NCBI GenBank assembly: GCA_964461635.1
Contig: CAYWVC010000045.1
Span: 1-11,399, forward strand
Direction: 5' to 3'
DNA: 11,399 nt
DNA from: RGIG3994 sp964461635
GTDB taxonomy: Bacteria > Bacillota > Clostridia > Oscillospirales > CAG-272
A program made the translations under genes and the position numbers. Of the stretch, positions 1 to 8,000 are shown one piece after another. Each line of letters opens with the position of its first letter. Positions within the stretch are counted from its first letter, which is position 1. The notes below the pieces were generated by a model. That model saw only the letters and a list, made by a program, of their open reading frames with translations. It ran no database searches and was not told the origin of the DNA.

Positions 1-53
1 ACCAACAACCTGCTGATTACAAATCAGCTGCTCTGCCATTGAGCCACACCAGC
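1..53 (-). tRNA. tRNA-Thr (anticodon TGT), 5' part only
   Basis: On the minus strand the RNA starts at position 53 with acceptor arm GCTGGTG, then TG, D stem GCTC/GAGC around loop AATGGCA (with the invariant GG), A26, and anticodon stem GCTGA/TCAGC enclosing the loop TTTGTAA. Anticodon TGT reads ACA, threonine. The variable region AGGTT and the start of the T arm follow before the sequence leaves the window at position 1. About 53 of roughly 75 nt are present, so the T loop, acceptor 3' strand and any encoded CCA are not visible. A strong promoter lies just upstream. Confidence 0.95.
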
Positions 54-73
54 AAATTTCACGCAACGGATGA

Positions 74-102
74 ATTATATCACACAGTCGCCGATTTGTC
101 AA
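74..102 (-). promoter_or_regulatory. Sigma-A promoter of the tRNA-Thr gene
   Basis: Minus strand: -35 TTGACA (97-102), 17-bp spacer, -10 TATAAT (74-79), both perfect consensus. Two A-tracts on the minus strand just upstream (about 106-120) resemble an UP element. Transcription should start near 67, giving a 5' leader of about 14 nt before the mature tRNA end at 53. A strong constitutive promoter is expected for a stable RNA gene. Confidence 0.92.
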
Positions 103-172
103 CAGTTTTTTTGATTTTTTATTCCGCTTTGCAAAAAATTCCTTTCGGAAAGAAAAGTTTTCCCGCCGCTTA

Positions 173-201
173 TTGACTTTGCGGGTGGTTTACTATATAA
201 T
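173..201 (+). promoter_or_regulatory. Sigma-A promoter of the glutaminase-family operon
   Basis: TTGACT (173-178), 17-bp spacer, TATAAT (196-201). A start near 208 gives a leader of about 47 nt before the ATG at 255. It is divergent from the tRNA promoter. No obvious operator or riboswitch-like structure is seen in the leader. Confidence 0.85.
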
Positions 202-254
202 TTTTTCAAGGGAAAGTAATATCCTTCAATATCAAATGAAAGAGAGATACTGCC

Positions 255-2153
255 ATGAAAATGAGACCTCCGGCAATACCGCTTATAACCTCCGATCCTT
301 TCTTCAGCGTATGGTCCGACAGCGACGCGCTGAACGCCGCCGACACGGTTCATTGGACCGGAAATACGGTCGCCGTAAGATGCACCGTGACCGTTAACGG
401 CACGGAATACAGCGTTATGGGCAATAACGCGGGTCTGCCCGCGGCAAATCAGATCGCATTCGATCTTGATGCCTTTTCGACCTTTTACACCTTTGATTGC
501 GGGGGCACCGAGGTCAAGCTGACCTTCACCTCCCCGATCATACCGAGCGACCTTTACCTTGTTTCCCGCCCGGTCAGTTACCTTTTCGTCAGCTCAAGTG
601 AAAAGGTCACGGTAAAGCTCTCGGTGTCAGAGCAGATCTGCCTTGACAACGCCGGCGACCGCCCCGTCTGCGTATCGGTTAAGGATCACGGCATCGTGAT
701 GGGAGCCGAGGAACAGCAGATCATCTCGCACGACGGTGACGATCAGCGCATAGATTGGGGATATTTCATCCTCACTTGCCACAGCGCGAGCTATTCCTCC
801 TTCGTGACCGACGGTATGACCTTCGTTGCCGCGACCGCAGAGGTCGACGGTACCGGAAAGCTCTTTACCTTTGCATACGACGATATAAAGTCGATAGACT
901 ACTTCGGCGAAAAGCTCGATGCCTATTGGAAGAGCGTCGACCCCGACGTTGAGACCGCGATAGAACGCGCTCACCGCGAATACCCGGAGGTATACGCACG
1001 TTGCCGCGCCTTCTCCGAGGAAATGCTTGCCGATGCCACCGCCGCCGGCGGCGAAAAGTACGCCGATATCCTTGCACTTACCCTGCGTCAGTCGGTCGCG
1101 GCTCACAAGCTCGTGCTTGACGGCGAGGGAAAGATACTATATATCTCCAAGGAGTGCTTCTCCAACGGCTGTGCCGCGACGGTCGACGTCAGCTATCCCT
1201 CCATACCGCTCTTCCTGCTCTACTCTCCCGAGCTCGTGCACGGAATGATGCGCCCCATCTACCGCTTCGCCGAGAGCGACGCGTGGAAGTTCGACTTCGC
1301 GCCGCACGACGCCGGGCGTTATCCCGTACTGAACGGGCAGGTATACGGGCTTAAGGACGGTGAGCTGCTTGAGGTCAAGCAGATGCCGCTGGAGGAATGC
1401 GGAAATATGCTCGTTATGGAGGCGACCTCCGCCGTTGCATCGGGGAGCGCCGACTTCGCCGCCGAGCATATCGGAATTCTGCGCAAATGGTGCACGTACC
1501 TTGAGGAGAACGGAGACGATCCGGCAAACCAGCTCTGCACCGACGACTTCGCGGGGCACCTTGCGCACAACTGCAACCTCACGCTGAAAGCAATAATGGG
1601 TATCGCCGGTATGGGGATCATCGAGGGTATGCTCGGAAATTCCGAAGAGCACGACCGACTGCTCGCCGTTGCGAAGAAAATGGCAGAAAGCTGGGCAAAG
1701 CGCGCCGCAAACGCCGACGGGAGCTACCGTCTTGCCTTTGATTGGCAGAACAGCTTCTCTATGAAATACAACATCGTGTGGGATAAGCTTTTCGGCACCG
1801 AGCTTATGCCGAGATCGGTCATCGCATCCGAATTTGCAAGCTACAAAAAGCATATCAACAACTACGGTATGCCGCTTGACAACCGCGCCGATTACACGAA
1901 GAGCGATTGGCTGATCTGGACGGGTGTGCTTGCCGAGACCAAGGAGGAATTCGAGGCATTCATCGCGCCGCTGTGGGATGCCTACAACGAGACTCCCTCA
2001 AGGGTCCCGATGACCGACTGGTATATGACCACCACCTCCCTGCACCGTGCCTACGGCGCAAGAGTCCCCCAAAAGAGCTTCCGCAACCGCACGGTCGTCG
2101 GCGGGCACTTTATGAAGCTGCTTGAATACAAGGGCACGCTTCGCCTGTCGTAA
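255..2153 (+). CDS. Glutaminase-family protein (DUF4965/DUF1793, GtaA-like)
   Basis: A 632-aa protein related to Aspergillus GtaA-type glutaminases and their many uncharacterised bacterial relatives. Seen: the family N-terminal signature RPPAIPLITSDPFFSVWSD (residues 4-22) followed by HWTG (33-36), typical of DUF4964; a beta-rich DUF5127-like region (about 70-260); a DUF4965-like core with YADILALTLRQSVAAHKL (269-286), SKECFSNG (298-305), PSIPLFLLYSP (315-325), FAPHDAGRYPVLNGQ (348-362) and MPLEECGNM (377-385); and a DUF1793-like alpha/alpha region beginning near QLCTDDFAGHLAHN (426-439) with NLTLKAI (441-447). Length fits the family. No signal peptide is present, so a cytoplasmic location is expected, unlike the secreted fungal enzyme. 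The start at 255 sits 8 nt after a weak AAAGAGAGA site; ATG 261 is a possible alternative. Glutamine hydrolysis is only established for the fungal member, so the true substrate here is open. Confidence 0.88.
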   Translation: MKMRPPAIPLITSDPFFSVWSDSDALNAADTVHWTGNTVAVRCTVTVNGTEYSVMGNNAGLPAANQIAFDLDAFSTFYTFDCGGTEVKLTFTSPIIPSDLYLVSRPVSYLFVSSSEKVTVKLSVSEQICLDNAGDRPVCVSVKDHGIVMGAEEQQIISHDGDDQRIDWGYFILTCHSASYSSFVTDGMTFVAATAEVDGTGKLFTFAYDDIKSIDYFGEKLDAYWKSVDPDVETAIERAHREYPEVYARCRAFSEEMLADATAAGGEKYADILALTLRQSVAAHKLVLDGEGKILYISKECFSNGCAATVDVSYPSIPLFLLYSPELVHGMMRPIYRFAESDAWKFDFAPHDAGRYPVLNGQVYGLKDGELLEVKQMPLEECGNMLVMEATSAVASGSADFAAEHIGILRKWCTYLEENGDDPANQLCTDDFAGHLAHNCNLTLKAIMGIAGMGIIEGMLGNSEEHDRLLAVAKKMAESWAKRAANADGSYRLAFDWQNSFSMKYNIVWDKLFGTELMPRSVIASEFASYKKHINNYGMPLDNRADYTKSDWLIWTGVLAETKEEFEAFIAPLWDAYNETPSRVPMTDWYMTTTSLHRAYGARVPQKSFRNRTVVGGHFMKLLEYKGTLRLS

Positions 2154-2168
2154 AGGAAGGCTTGACAT

Positions 2169-2381
2169 ATGAAGCAATCATCGGAGGTCACCCTCCGCAT
2201 TCCGGAGGACGTTTTAAAAAAATCGCTGTACGTTGCAAACGCAGAGGGCAGAACGCTCAACAATCAGGTCCTGCTCCTGCTTCGCAACAGCATAGCGTAC
2301 TTTGAGCGGACAAAGGGCAGGATCTCCCCTGCCGAGCTTGCCGCGATTGATATATCCGAGTTTGAAAACAAGGGAAACTGA
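2169..2381 (+). CDS. Arc-type ribbon-helix-helix DNA-binding protein
   Basis: A 70-aa protein. Residues 6-45 follow the Arc/MetJ ribbon-helix-helix pattern: a short beta strand EVTLRIPEDV, helix A through KKSLYVANAEG, the turn GRTLNNQV (compare GRSVNSEI in phage Arc), and helix B LLLLRNSIAYFE. Such proteins bind DNA as dimers through the paired beta strands. The C-terminal tail (about 48-70) is acidic and of unknown role. The gene starts 15 nt after the glutaminase-family stop behind a strong AAGGAAGG site (2153-2160), so the two are almost certainly cotranscribed. It could be an operon regulator. An antitoxin role is possible for this fold, but no toxin gene is adjacent. No target site could be identified. 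Confidence 0.85.
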   Translation: MKQSSEVTLRIPEDVLKKSLYVANAEGRTLNNQVLLLLRNSIAYFERTKGRISPAELAAIDISEFENKGN

Positions 2382-2387
2382 GTTTCA

Positions 2388-2434
2388 ATAATGCCGCAGG
2401 GCTCTCACGTAACGTGAGAGCCCTGCGGCATTAT
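2388..2434. terminator. Bidirectional hairpin terminator between convergent genes
   Basis: A 23-nt arm (2388-2410) is followed by one base and its exact reverse complement (2412-2434). In practice this is a stem of about 22 bp with a TAA loop, GC-rich in the middle (GCCGCAGGGCTCTCACG). It nearly fills the 58-bp gap between the plus-strand Arc gene stop (2381) and the minus-strand glycosidase gene stop (2440), so it can serve both transcripts. Neither side is followed by a good T-run, so the mechanism is not textbook intrinsic termination. Confidence 0.75.
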
Positions 2435-2439
2435 CTATA

Positions 2440-3564
2440 TCACCTTTTCACAAGCACCAGCGAATTAAACACCGGACGCACAAGGTCCTCCGTCGGTCGC
2501 TGAAGGTCGGCGGGAGCGTTCAGCATACGGAGCTTTTCTCCGTCACTTACGATGAAGGTCGACGAGCCTCCGCCGTCAAGGTTGATCGCGGTCACCGCTC
2601 CGGCAGAGCGCATAAGCTCCGCAAGCTCGGTAAGGGACGCACCGTTCGACCATTCGGGGCGTCGCCCGTCCACGACGGTAAAGATCACCTTGCCGTCCGC
2701 ACGGATACCCACGGCAGTCCGCGGGTGGCAGATATCGCCGAAGGGCTCAAGCGGCGCGGTGTCGTATATCTCCCCGCCTCGAAGCAGGATCTGCCCTCCC
2801 CCGACCGCTTCCGCGATACCGTCAAGCGGGGTCTGCGCCAAGGTCGAAACGACCGGCGTACCGTCCTTAAGTATTCCGAAAAACGGGCGTGTCGAATCTG
2901 GATTCGCAACGACCGTGCCGTCGCTGACGCACAGCCCCGAGGGGGCGCAGCTTCCGAACATATCGAAAAAGTCGGCGTTGATCGCGGCAAGCACCGAAAA
3001 GCCCTTTGCCGAGAAGCACTCGGCTTCCTCCATCACCGTCTGTATCCTGCCCTCTGTAAAGGCTCGCTCACCAAACGGCGTACCGGCAAATATACGAGCC
3101 GCGGAGAGATCGGCGATCAACGAGTACACCCGCACGGGGAGCTCTCCCCCCGCCGTGTAAAGACCAACCGACCAACGCACACCGTCGGATGCCCTCCCGC
3201 CCGAGAGCGACGTAAGCTTCAGCCCCCGATCGGTACGCCGAATGGCGTCACACAGCGGCACGACTGCCGCGGGATCAAAGCTCACGTCAACGGTAAGCAC
3301 CTCTCCCCTCTCGGTGAAAAAGCCGTTCGGCTTGCGCTCGCGGTTGACGAGCTTCAGCGAAAAGCCGCCCGCCGTACGCACTGCCTCCTCCGGCAGGTCG
3401 AAAACGTGCATACGGAAGTCAAAGGGCTCGCGTGAGTTGCGAAGATCGGGGTGGCTTACCCCGCCGAGGACAGCCGTAGCATCGGTTCGCACGGCGACCC
3501 GTACAAAGGCGCGAAGAGCGCCTCCGCACCGAAGATATTCGACCTTGACCACAATATCAGCCAT
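2440..3564 (-). CDS. Phosphodiester glycosidase (NAGPA-domain) family protein
   Basis: A 374-aa protein. Residues about 130-374 carry the NAGPA domain, named after the mammalian uncovering enzyme that removes GlcNAc from GlcNAc-1-phosphodiester on mannose 6-phosphate. Visible motifs are AAINADFFD (193-201), HPRTAVGIRADGK (280-292), VVDGRRPEWSNGASLTELA (297-315), INLDGGGSS (327-335) and the closing RPTEDLVRPVFNSL (356-369). Residues 1-120 are a beta-rich region I do not recognise. No signal peptide is visible, unlike many relatives. The start has the site GGTGAT overlapping the upstream stop, which suggests coupled translation with the lipoprotein gene 6 nt upstream. That upstream gene is in the same reading frame, so a fusion by readthrough would be possible. 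Bacterial substrates of this family are mostly unknown; glycans with sugar-1-phosphodiester bonds are the expected class. Confidence 0.88.
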   Translation of the reverse strand: MADIVVKVEYLRCGGALRAFVRVAVRTDATAVLGGVSHPDLRNSREPFDFRMHVFDLPEEAVRTAGGFSLKLVNRERKPNGFFTERGEVLTVDVSFDPAAVVPLCDAIRRTDRGLKLTSLSGGRASDGVRWSVGLYTAGGELPVRVYSLIADLSAARIFAGTPFGERAFTEGRIQTVMEEAECFSAKGFSVLAAINADFFDMFGSCAPSGLCVSDGTVVANPDSTRPFFGILKDGTPVVSTLAQTPLDGIAEAVGGGQILLRGGEIYDTAPLEPFGDICHPRTAVGIRADGKVIFTVVDGRRPEWSNGASLTELAELMRSAGAVTAINLDGGGSSTFIVSDGEKLRMLNAPADLQRPTEDLVRPVFNSLVLVKR

Positions 3565-3570
3565 AGAGTA

Positions 3571-4890
3571 TCACCAATAATGCTCGGGAAGAAGCTCAAC
3601 CTCGTATACCGAGTCGGCACCGTTACAGCCGATATAGAATATATCGCCGTGCCTGAACATATTCTCGGGCTCGCTCGGCGCACCGTTCAGAGTTATCTCA
3701 CCGTAATACGTACCGTCAAGCCCCTGAACCACCACGCAATGCGTCGTAGACGACTTGATATACCTTACGTCGTATATATACTTGCCGTCACAGCAGAGCC
3801 CCTGCGACGTGTAGTTCTTTCCGGGACAGTCTATTTTCTGTATAACGTTAAAATTCTCGTCGGTAAGGGTAAAGTAGAAATTCGTACCGAGCAGATAGCG
3901 GTTCTCGCCCGGCAGATAGTCAAGGGCGCGGATCGGCACACCTATTTTGAAGGAGTCGATCAGCTCCAACGTGTCGGCATCGACCGTACAAACGCCGAGA
4001 TACCCGTCGTTGGCAGTACAGGTAGAGAGCACGAGGCGGTTGTTGACCGGATCGTAGGTAATATCGTTCGAATGCACGGTCGGAAGTGCCCCGGACCGCT
4101 TCACGAGCTCCCACGTATCTATTCTGTATTTGTATATGTACGCATTGTCGTTCGTGCTGTTGATCATAGCGTAGTAAGCGTACGTCCCGTCGCTTCCCCC
4201 GCCCTGAAGGGTGCCGTATCCGTCGTTGTTCGGTAGCTTGGCGACCTTTTTACCGACGTTGAAAACGAGGTTACGCCCCGCCGCCTGCTCCTCTGCAATA
4301 TCAAAGGTCGCTACGGTATAGACATCCGAAACGTATTCGTATCCCTTCGTCAGCTCAAGCACGGCATTGCCGTCCGCATCGGTCACAATACCGTCCAGAA
4401 GGTGGCAAAGACCCTTATAGGTCATATAGGTGCTCGTGCCGATAACGGCGACCTTGGGTCCCGCGGCGTAAACGGCAAAGCGCTCACCCTCACCCGCGGC
4501 GTCAAGCAGCGCACGGAGCTTTACACTTTCCTCACGGTTAGTATCCCCGATAAGTATTTCCTTAGCCGTCGGATCGGGATCGTTACCCGGCATCAAAAAA
4601 TCGTTTCCGATACTGATCGTGCTTCCGACGCGCTTTTCAAGCTCGGCACGGAATTCAATGCTCAGAGTTTTGATAGTTGCCGCCGCTTCGTCGGCGCGCA
4701 CGACGCTGTAGCCGCTCTCGCCGCCATTGGCAACGAAAAAGGTCTCGGGAACCTCGTCAACCTTCGCATCGCCCGTCGGCGCGTCGGTCGACGGATCGGT
4801 ATTTGAGTCCTTGGGATCAACGTTCGTACTGCACGCCACCGTTGAAAACAACATAACGAAAGCCAAAGCAAGTGTCAAAAATTTCCTCAT
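3571..4890 (-). CDS. Lipoprotein with probable C-terminal beta-propeller
   Basis: A 439-aa protein. An N-terminal lipoprotein signal is clear: MRKF, a hydrophobic core, then STVAC with the lipidated Cys at residue 20, followed by a Ser/Thr/Asp/Pro-rich linker (21-48). Residues about 50-195 contain EILIGDTNRE (111-120), resembling the small alpha/beta domain found in front of some carbohydrate-active enzymes (inference). Residues about 200-439 show repeated beta-strand blocks such as HSNDITYDPVNNRLVLST and SQGLCCDGKYIYDVRY, consistent with a YVTN/WD-like propeller. No catalytic residues are recognised; a surface binding role is plausible. The start at 4890 is set by GGAGG (4896-4900) five nt upstream; an upstream TTG at 4932 overlaps the promoter -10 region and is rejected. 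First gene of an operon with the phosphodiester glycosidase. Confidence 0.82.
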   Translation of the reverse strand: MRKFLTLALAFVMLFSTVACSTNVDPKDSNTDPSTDAPTGDAKVDEVPETFFVANGGESGYSVVRADEAAATIKTLSIEFRAELEKRVGSTISIGNDFLMPGNDPDPTAKEILIGDTNREESVKLRALLDAAGEGERFAVYAAGPKVAVIGTSTYMTYKGLCHLLDGIVTDADGNAVLELTKGYEYVSDVYTVATFDIAEEQAAGRNLVFNVGKKVAKLPNNDGYGTLQGGGSDGTYAYYAMINSTNDNAYIYKYRIDTWELVKRSGALPTVHSNDITYDPVNNRLVLSTCTANDGYLGVCTVDADTLELIDSFKIGVPIRALDYLPGENRYLLGTNFYFTLTDENFNVIQKIDCPGKNYTSQGLCCDGKYIYDVRYIKSSTTHCVVVQGLDGTYYGEITLNGAPSEPENMFRHGDIFYIGCNGADSVYEVELLPEHYW

Positions 4891-4900
4891 AGTTTCCTCC
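4891..4900 (-). promoter_or_regulatory. Ribosome binding site deciding the lipoprotein start
   Basis: Minus strand GGAGGAAACT directly precedes the ATG at 4890, with 5 nt between GGAGG and the start codon. Together with the signal peptide beginning at this Met, it fixes the start against the longer TTG-initiated frame from 4932. Confidence 0.9.
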
Positions 4901-4923
4901 CGGTTATAATATTTGACAGTCTT

Positions 4924-4952
4924 ATTATACAATTTATCTCCGGGTATGTCAA
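4924..4952 (-). promoter_or_regulatory. Sigma-A promoter of the lipoprotein-glycosidase operon
   Basis: Minus strand: -35 TTGACA (4947-4952), 17-bp spacer, -10 TATAAT (4924-4929), both perfect consensus. The expected start near 4917 gives a leader of about 27 nt. The -35 box abuts the hairpin at 4953-4982, leaving no room for an upstream activator site and suggesting strong, largely unregulated expression. Confidence 0.92.
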
Positions 4953-4982
4953 GTTCCCCCGACGCATCCGCGTCGGGGGAAC
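4953..4982 (-). terminator. Hairpin terminator after pyruvate:ferredoxin oxidoreductase
   Basis: A perfect 13-bp stem, GTTCCCCCGACGC (4953-4965) against its reverse complement (4970-4982), encloses a 4-nt loop. It lies 19 nt past the stop of the oxidoreductase gene. On the minus strand the hairpin is followed not by a T-run but immediately by TTGACA, the -35 box of the next operon. It probably ends or slows the upstream transcript; efficiency is uncertain. Confidence 0.7.
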
Positions 4983-5001
4983 AAAAGCTTACCGTATTGA
5001 A

Positions 5002-8000
5002 TTACTGCTCGGAATAAAGCTTCTGAAGCTTGATCAGCTTATCGTACTTTGCCCTGGCATTAGCCGCCGCCTGAGCGAAGAGTGCCTCCGCTCTCTGCGG
5101 GAACGCCTGTGCAAGTCTTGCATATCTCACCTCGGAGCCGATGAACTGGAGGTAATCCGCCGTGGGCTCCTTCGAATCGACGACGAGCTTCTTCTCACCC
5201 GTTTCGGCGGGATTGAATCTGAACATCTGCCAATATCCGGCTTCAACCGCACGCTTCATCTCAAGCTGGCAGTTCTGCATGCCGCCCTTGACTCCGTGCA
5301 TCTCGCAGGGAGCGTAGCCGATGACGAGCGACGGACCGTGATAAGCCTCCGCCTCGCGCAGAGCCTTCAGCGTCTGATTCATATCCGCGCCCATAGCGAT
5401 CTGCGCCACGTAAACGTAGCCGTAGGACATCGCGATCTCGGCAAGGTTCTTCTTCTGCGTCGCCTTACCTGCCGCGGCAAACTGCGCCACCTGTCCGAGG
5501 TTGGAGGACTTCGACGCCTGTCCGCCGGTGTTCGAATACACCTCGGTATCGAAGACCATAACGTTCACGTCCTCGCCCGAGGCAAGCACGTGGTCAAGTC
5601 CGCCGAAGCCGATATCATACGCCCAGCCGTCTCCGCCGAAGATCCAGACCGACTTCTTCGCCAGATAATCCTTGCCGGCAAGGATCTTCTGCCCGAGCTC
5701 GCATCCGCAACCCTCAAGCATAGCTACGAGAGCATCGGTGGCTTTGCCGTTCTTCTCGCCGTCCTCAAGGGTATTGAGGTATTCGTCGATCACGGCAAGC
5801 TTCGCGCTGTCGTCTACCTTCTCGCGGAGCTCCTTGACGTAGCCCACGAGTCTGTCGCGCAGGGTCTTCTGTCCCACGAACATTCCGAGACCGTGCTCGG
5901 CGTTGTCCTCAAACAGGGAGTTCGCCCAAGCCGGACCCTTTCCGGTCTCCTTGTTGACCGTATAAGGCGTGGAGGGAGCGGAGCCGCCCCAGATGGACGA
6001 GCATCCGGTCGCGTTGGATATATACATTCTCTCGCCGAAGAGCTGAGTAATAAGCCTTGCATACGAGGTCTCGGCACAGCCCGCGCAGGAGCCGGAGAAC
6101 TCAAGCAGCGGCTGCTTGAACTGACTTCCCTTAACTGTTGCGGAGATAATCTCGGGCTTCTCGCTGACGTTCTTAACGGCGTAGTTGAAGACCTCCTGCT
6201 GATCGAGCTGAGTCTCGGTCGGCACCATCTCAAGCGCTCTCTTTTCGGGCTTGGTCGGGCAAGCCTTCACGCAGAGGGTACAGCCCATACAGTCAAGCGG
6301 GCTGACCGCCATCGTGAACTTATAGTTGGTCTTAATGACGGGTCTTGCGGCATACTTCGTCTGAGCGGGAGCGGCGGCTGCCTCCTCCTCGGTCATAGCG
6401 AAGGGACGGATCGCGGCGTGCGGGCAGACGAACGAGCACTGGTTACACTGAATACAGTTCTCCTCGTGCCACACGGGAACGTAGACGGCAACGCCTCTCT
6501 TATCAAAGGCAGCCGCGCCCTGCGGATAGGTACCGTCGGCGCAATCCTTGAATGCCGATACCGGCAGAGCGTCGCCCTGCATTCCGTTGACCGGCTTCAC
6601 GACCCTGTTGACGAATTCGGCAAGCTCGGGGCGCTTCTCGTCGGTTACGGCAGCCTTCGGTGCGTCGGCGGCACAGGTCTTCCATGCCTCGGGCACGTTG
6701 ACCGCTACGGTCGCATCTGCTCCGGCTTCGATGGCGGCGTAGTTGAGATCGACTATCGCCTGGCCCTTCTTGATGTAGGACTTGTACGCCATCTTCTTCA
6801 TATACTCAACGGCTTCCGCGGCGGGAAGGATCTTCGCCAGCGAGAAGAACGCCGACTGAAGCACGGTGTTCTTTACCTTCGCGTTTCCGATGCGCTTGGA
6901 GGCGATACCGGTCGCGTCGATGATGTAGAACTTCACGCCGTTCTGCGCGATGTACTGCTTTACCTTTGCCGGGAGCTCGGCATCAAGCTCGGCCTCGGTC
7001 CACGGACAGTCAAGCAGGAACACGCCGCCCGGCTTGATATCGGTGATCATACTCTCGTACTGATGCAGATACGCGTGGTTGTGGCAGGCAACGAAGTCCG
7101 CCTTGGTGATGTAGTAGGGGCTCTTTATCGGCTTGTCACCGAAACGGAGGTGAGATACGGTAAAGCCGCCCGTCTTCTTCGAGTCGTACTGGAAGTACGC
7201 CTGAATGTATTTGTCGGTGTGGTCACCGATGATCTTGATCGAGTTCTTGTTCGCGCCGACCGTTCCGTCGCCGCCAAGACCCCAGAACTTGCAGGAAATA
7301 GTTCCCTTCGCCGCGGTATCGGGGCACTTCTTCTCGGGCAACGAATGACCGGTCAGATCGTCGACAATGCCGATGGTGAAGTCGTTCTTCGGGTTCTTCT
7401 TCGAAAGGTTATCGTATACCGCGAAAATGGACGCGGGGGTGGTATCCTTCGATCCGAGGCCGTAGCGTCCGCCGTAAACCTCGGCATTGATGCCCTCTCT
7501 GGCAAGGGATGCCACAACGTCAAGGTAGAGCGGCTCGCCGAGTGCGCCGGGCTCCTTCGTTCTGTCAAGAACGGCGATTCTCTTCACCGTCTTCGGCAGT
7601 GCCGCCGCGAGCTTGTCCGCACGGAAGGGTCTGTACAGTCTGACCTTGACAAGTCCGACCTTCTTGCCCTTGGCGGTGAGGTAGTCGATGACCTCCTCAG
7701 CCACGTCGCAGACCGAGCCCATAGCCACGATGACCTGCTCCGCATCGGGGGCACCGTAGTAGTTGAAGAGCTGATAATCGGTACCGATCATCTTGTTGAT
7801 CTTCTTCATATACTTCTCCACGATACCGGGAACGGCATCGTAGTAGGGATTGCAAGCCTCTCTGTGCTGGAAGAAGATATCGCCGTTCTCGGCGGAGCCG
7901 CGAAGCACGGGGTGCTCGGGGTTCAGTGCGCGGGCGCGGAATTCCTCGACCGCCTTCATATCGACGAGCTTAGCGAGGTCGGCGTAATCCCAAGCCTCGA

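Noticed and set aside
627..1853. Minus-strand frames of 159 and 238 codons opposite the glutaminase-family gene.
   Set aside because: They are antisense to strongly conserved family motifs and have no homology features of their own.
2552..3435. Plus-strand frames of 202 and 236 codons opposite the phosphodiester glycosidase gene.
   Set aside because: They overlap each other and lie antisense to the conserved NAGPA motifs; composition is typical of shadow frames.
3571..3573. Selenocysteine or genome-wide TGA recoding at the lipoprotein stop.
   Set aside because: Several other genes in the window end naturally at TGA, the NAGPA gene has its own ribosome binding site, and no selenoprotein family is involved; only occasional readthrough or a recent split remains worth checking.
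3451..4236. A 261-codon plus-strand frame opposite the lipoprotein and glycosidase genes.
   Set aside because: It spans the boundary of two real minus-strand genes, has no recognisable domain and no convincing ribosome binding site.
4913..4918. A plus-strand TTGACA that could be a -35 box.
   Set aside because: No -10 element is found at a suitable distance, and the only gene facing that way is a shadow frame.
4891..4932. N-terminal extension of the lipoprotein from a TTG at 4932.
   Set aside because: The TTG overlaps the -10 region of a perfect promoter and lies upstream of the expected transcription start; the GGAGG site and the signal peptide both point to the ATG at 4890.
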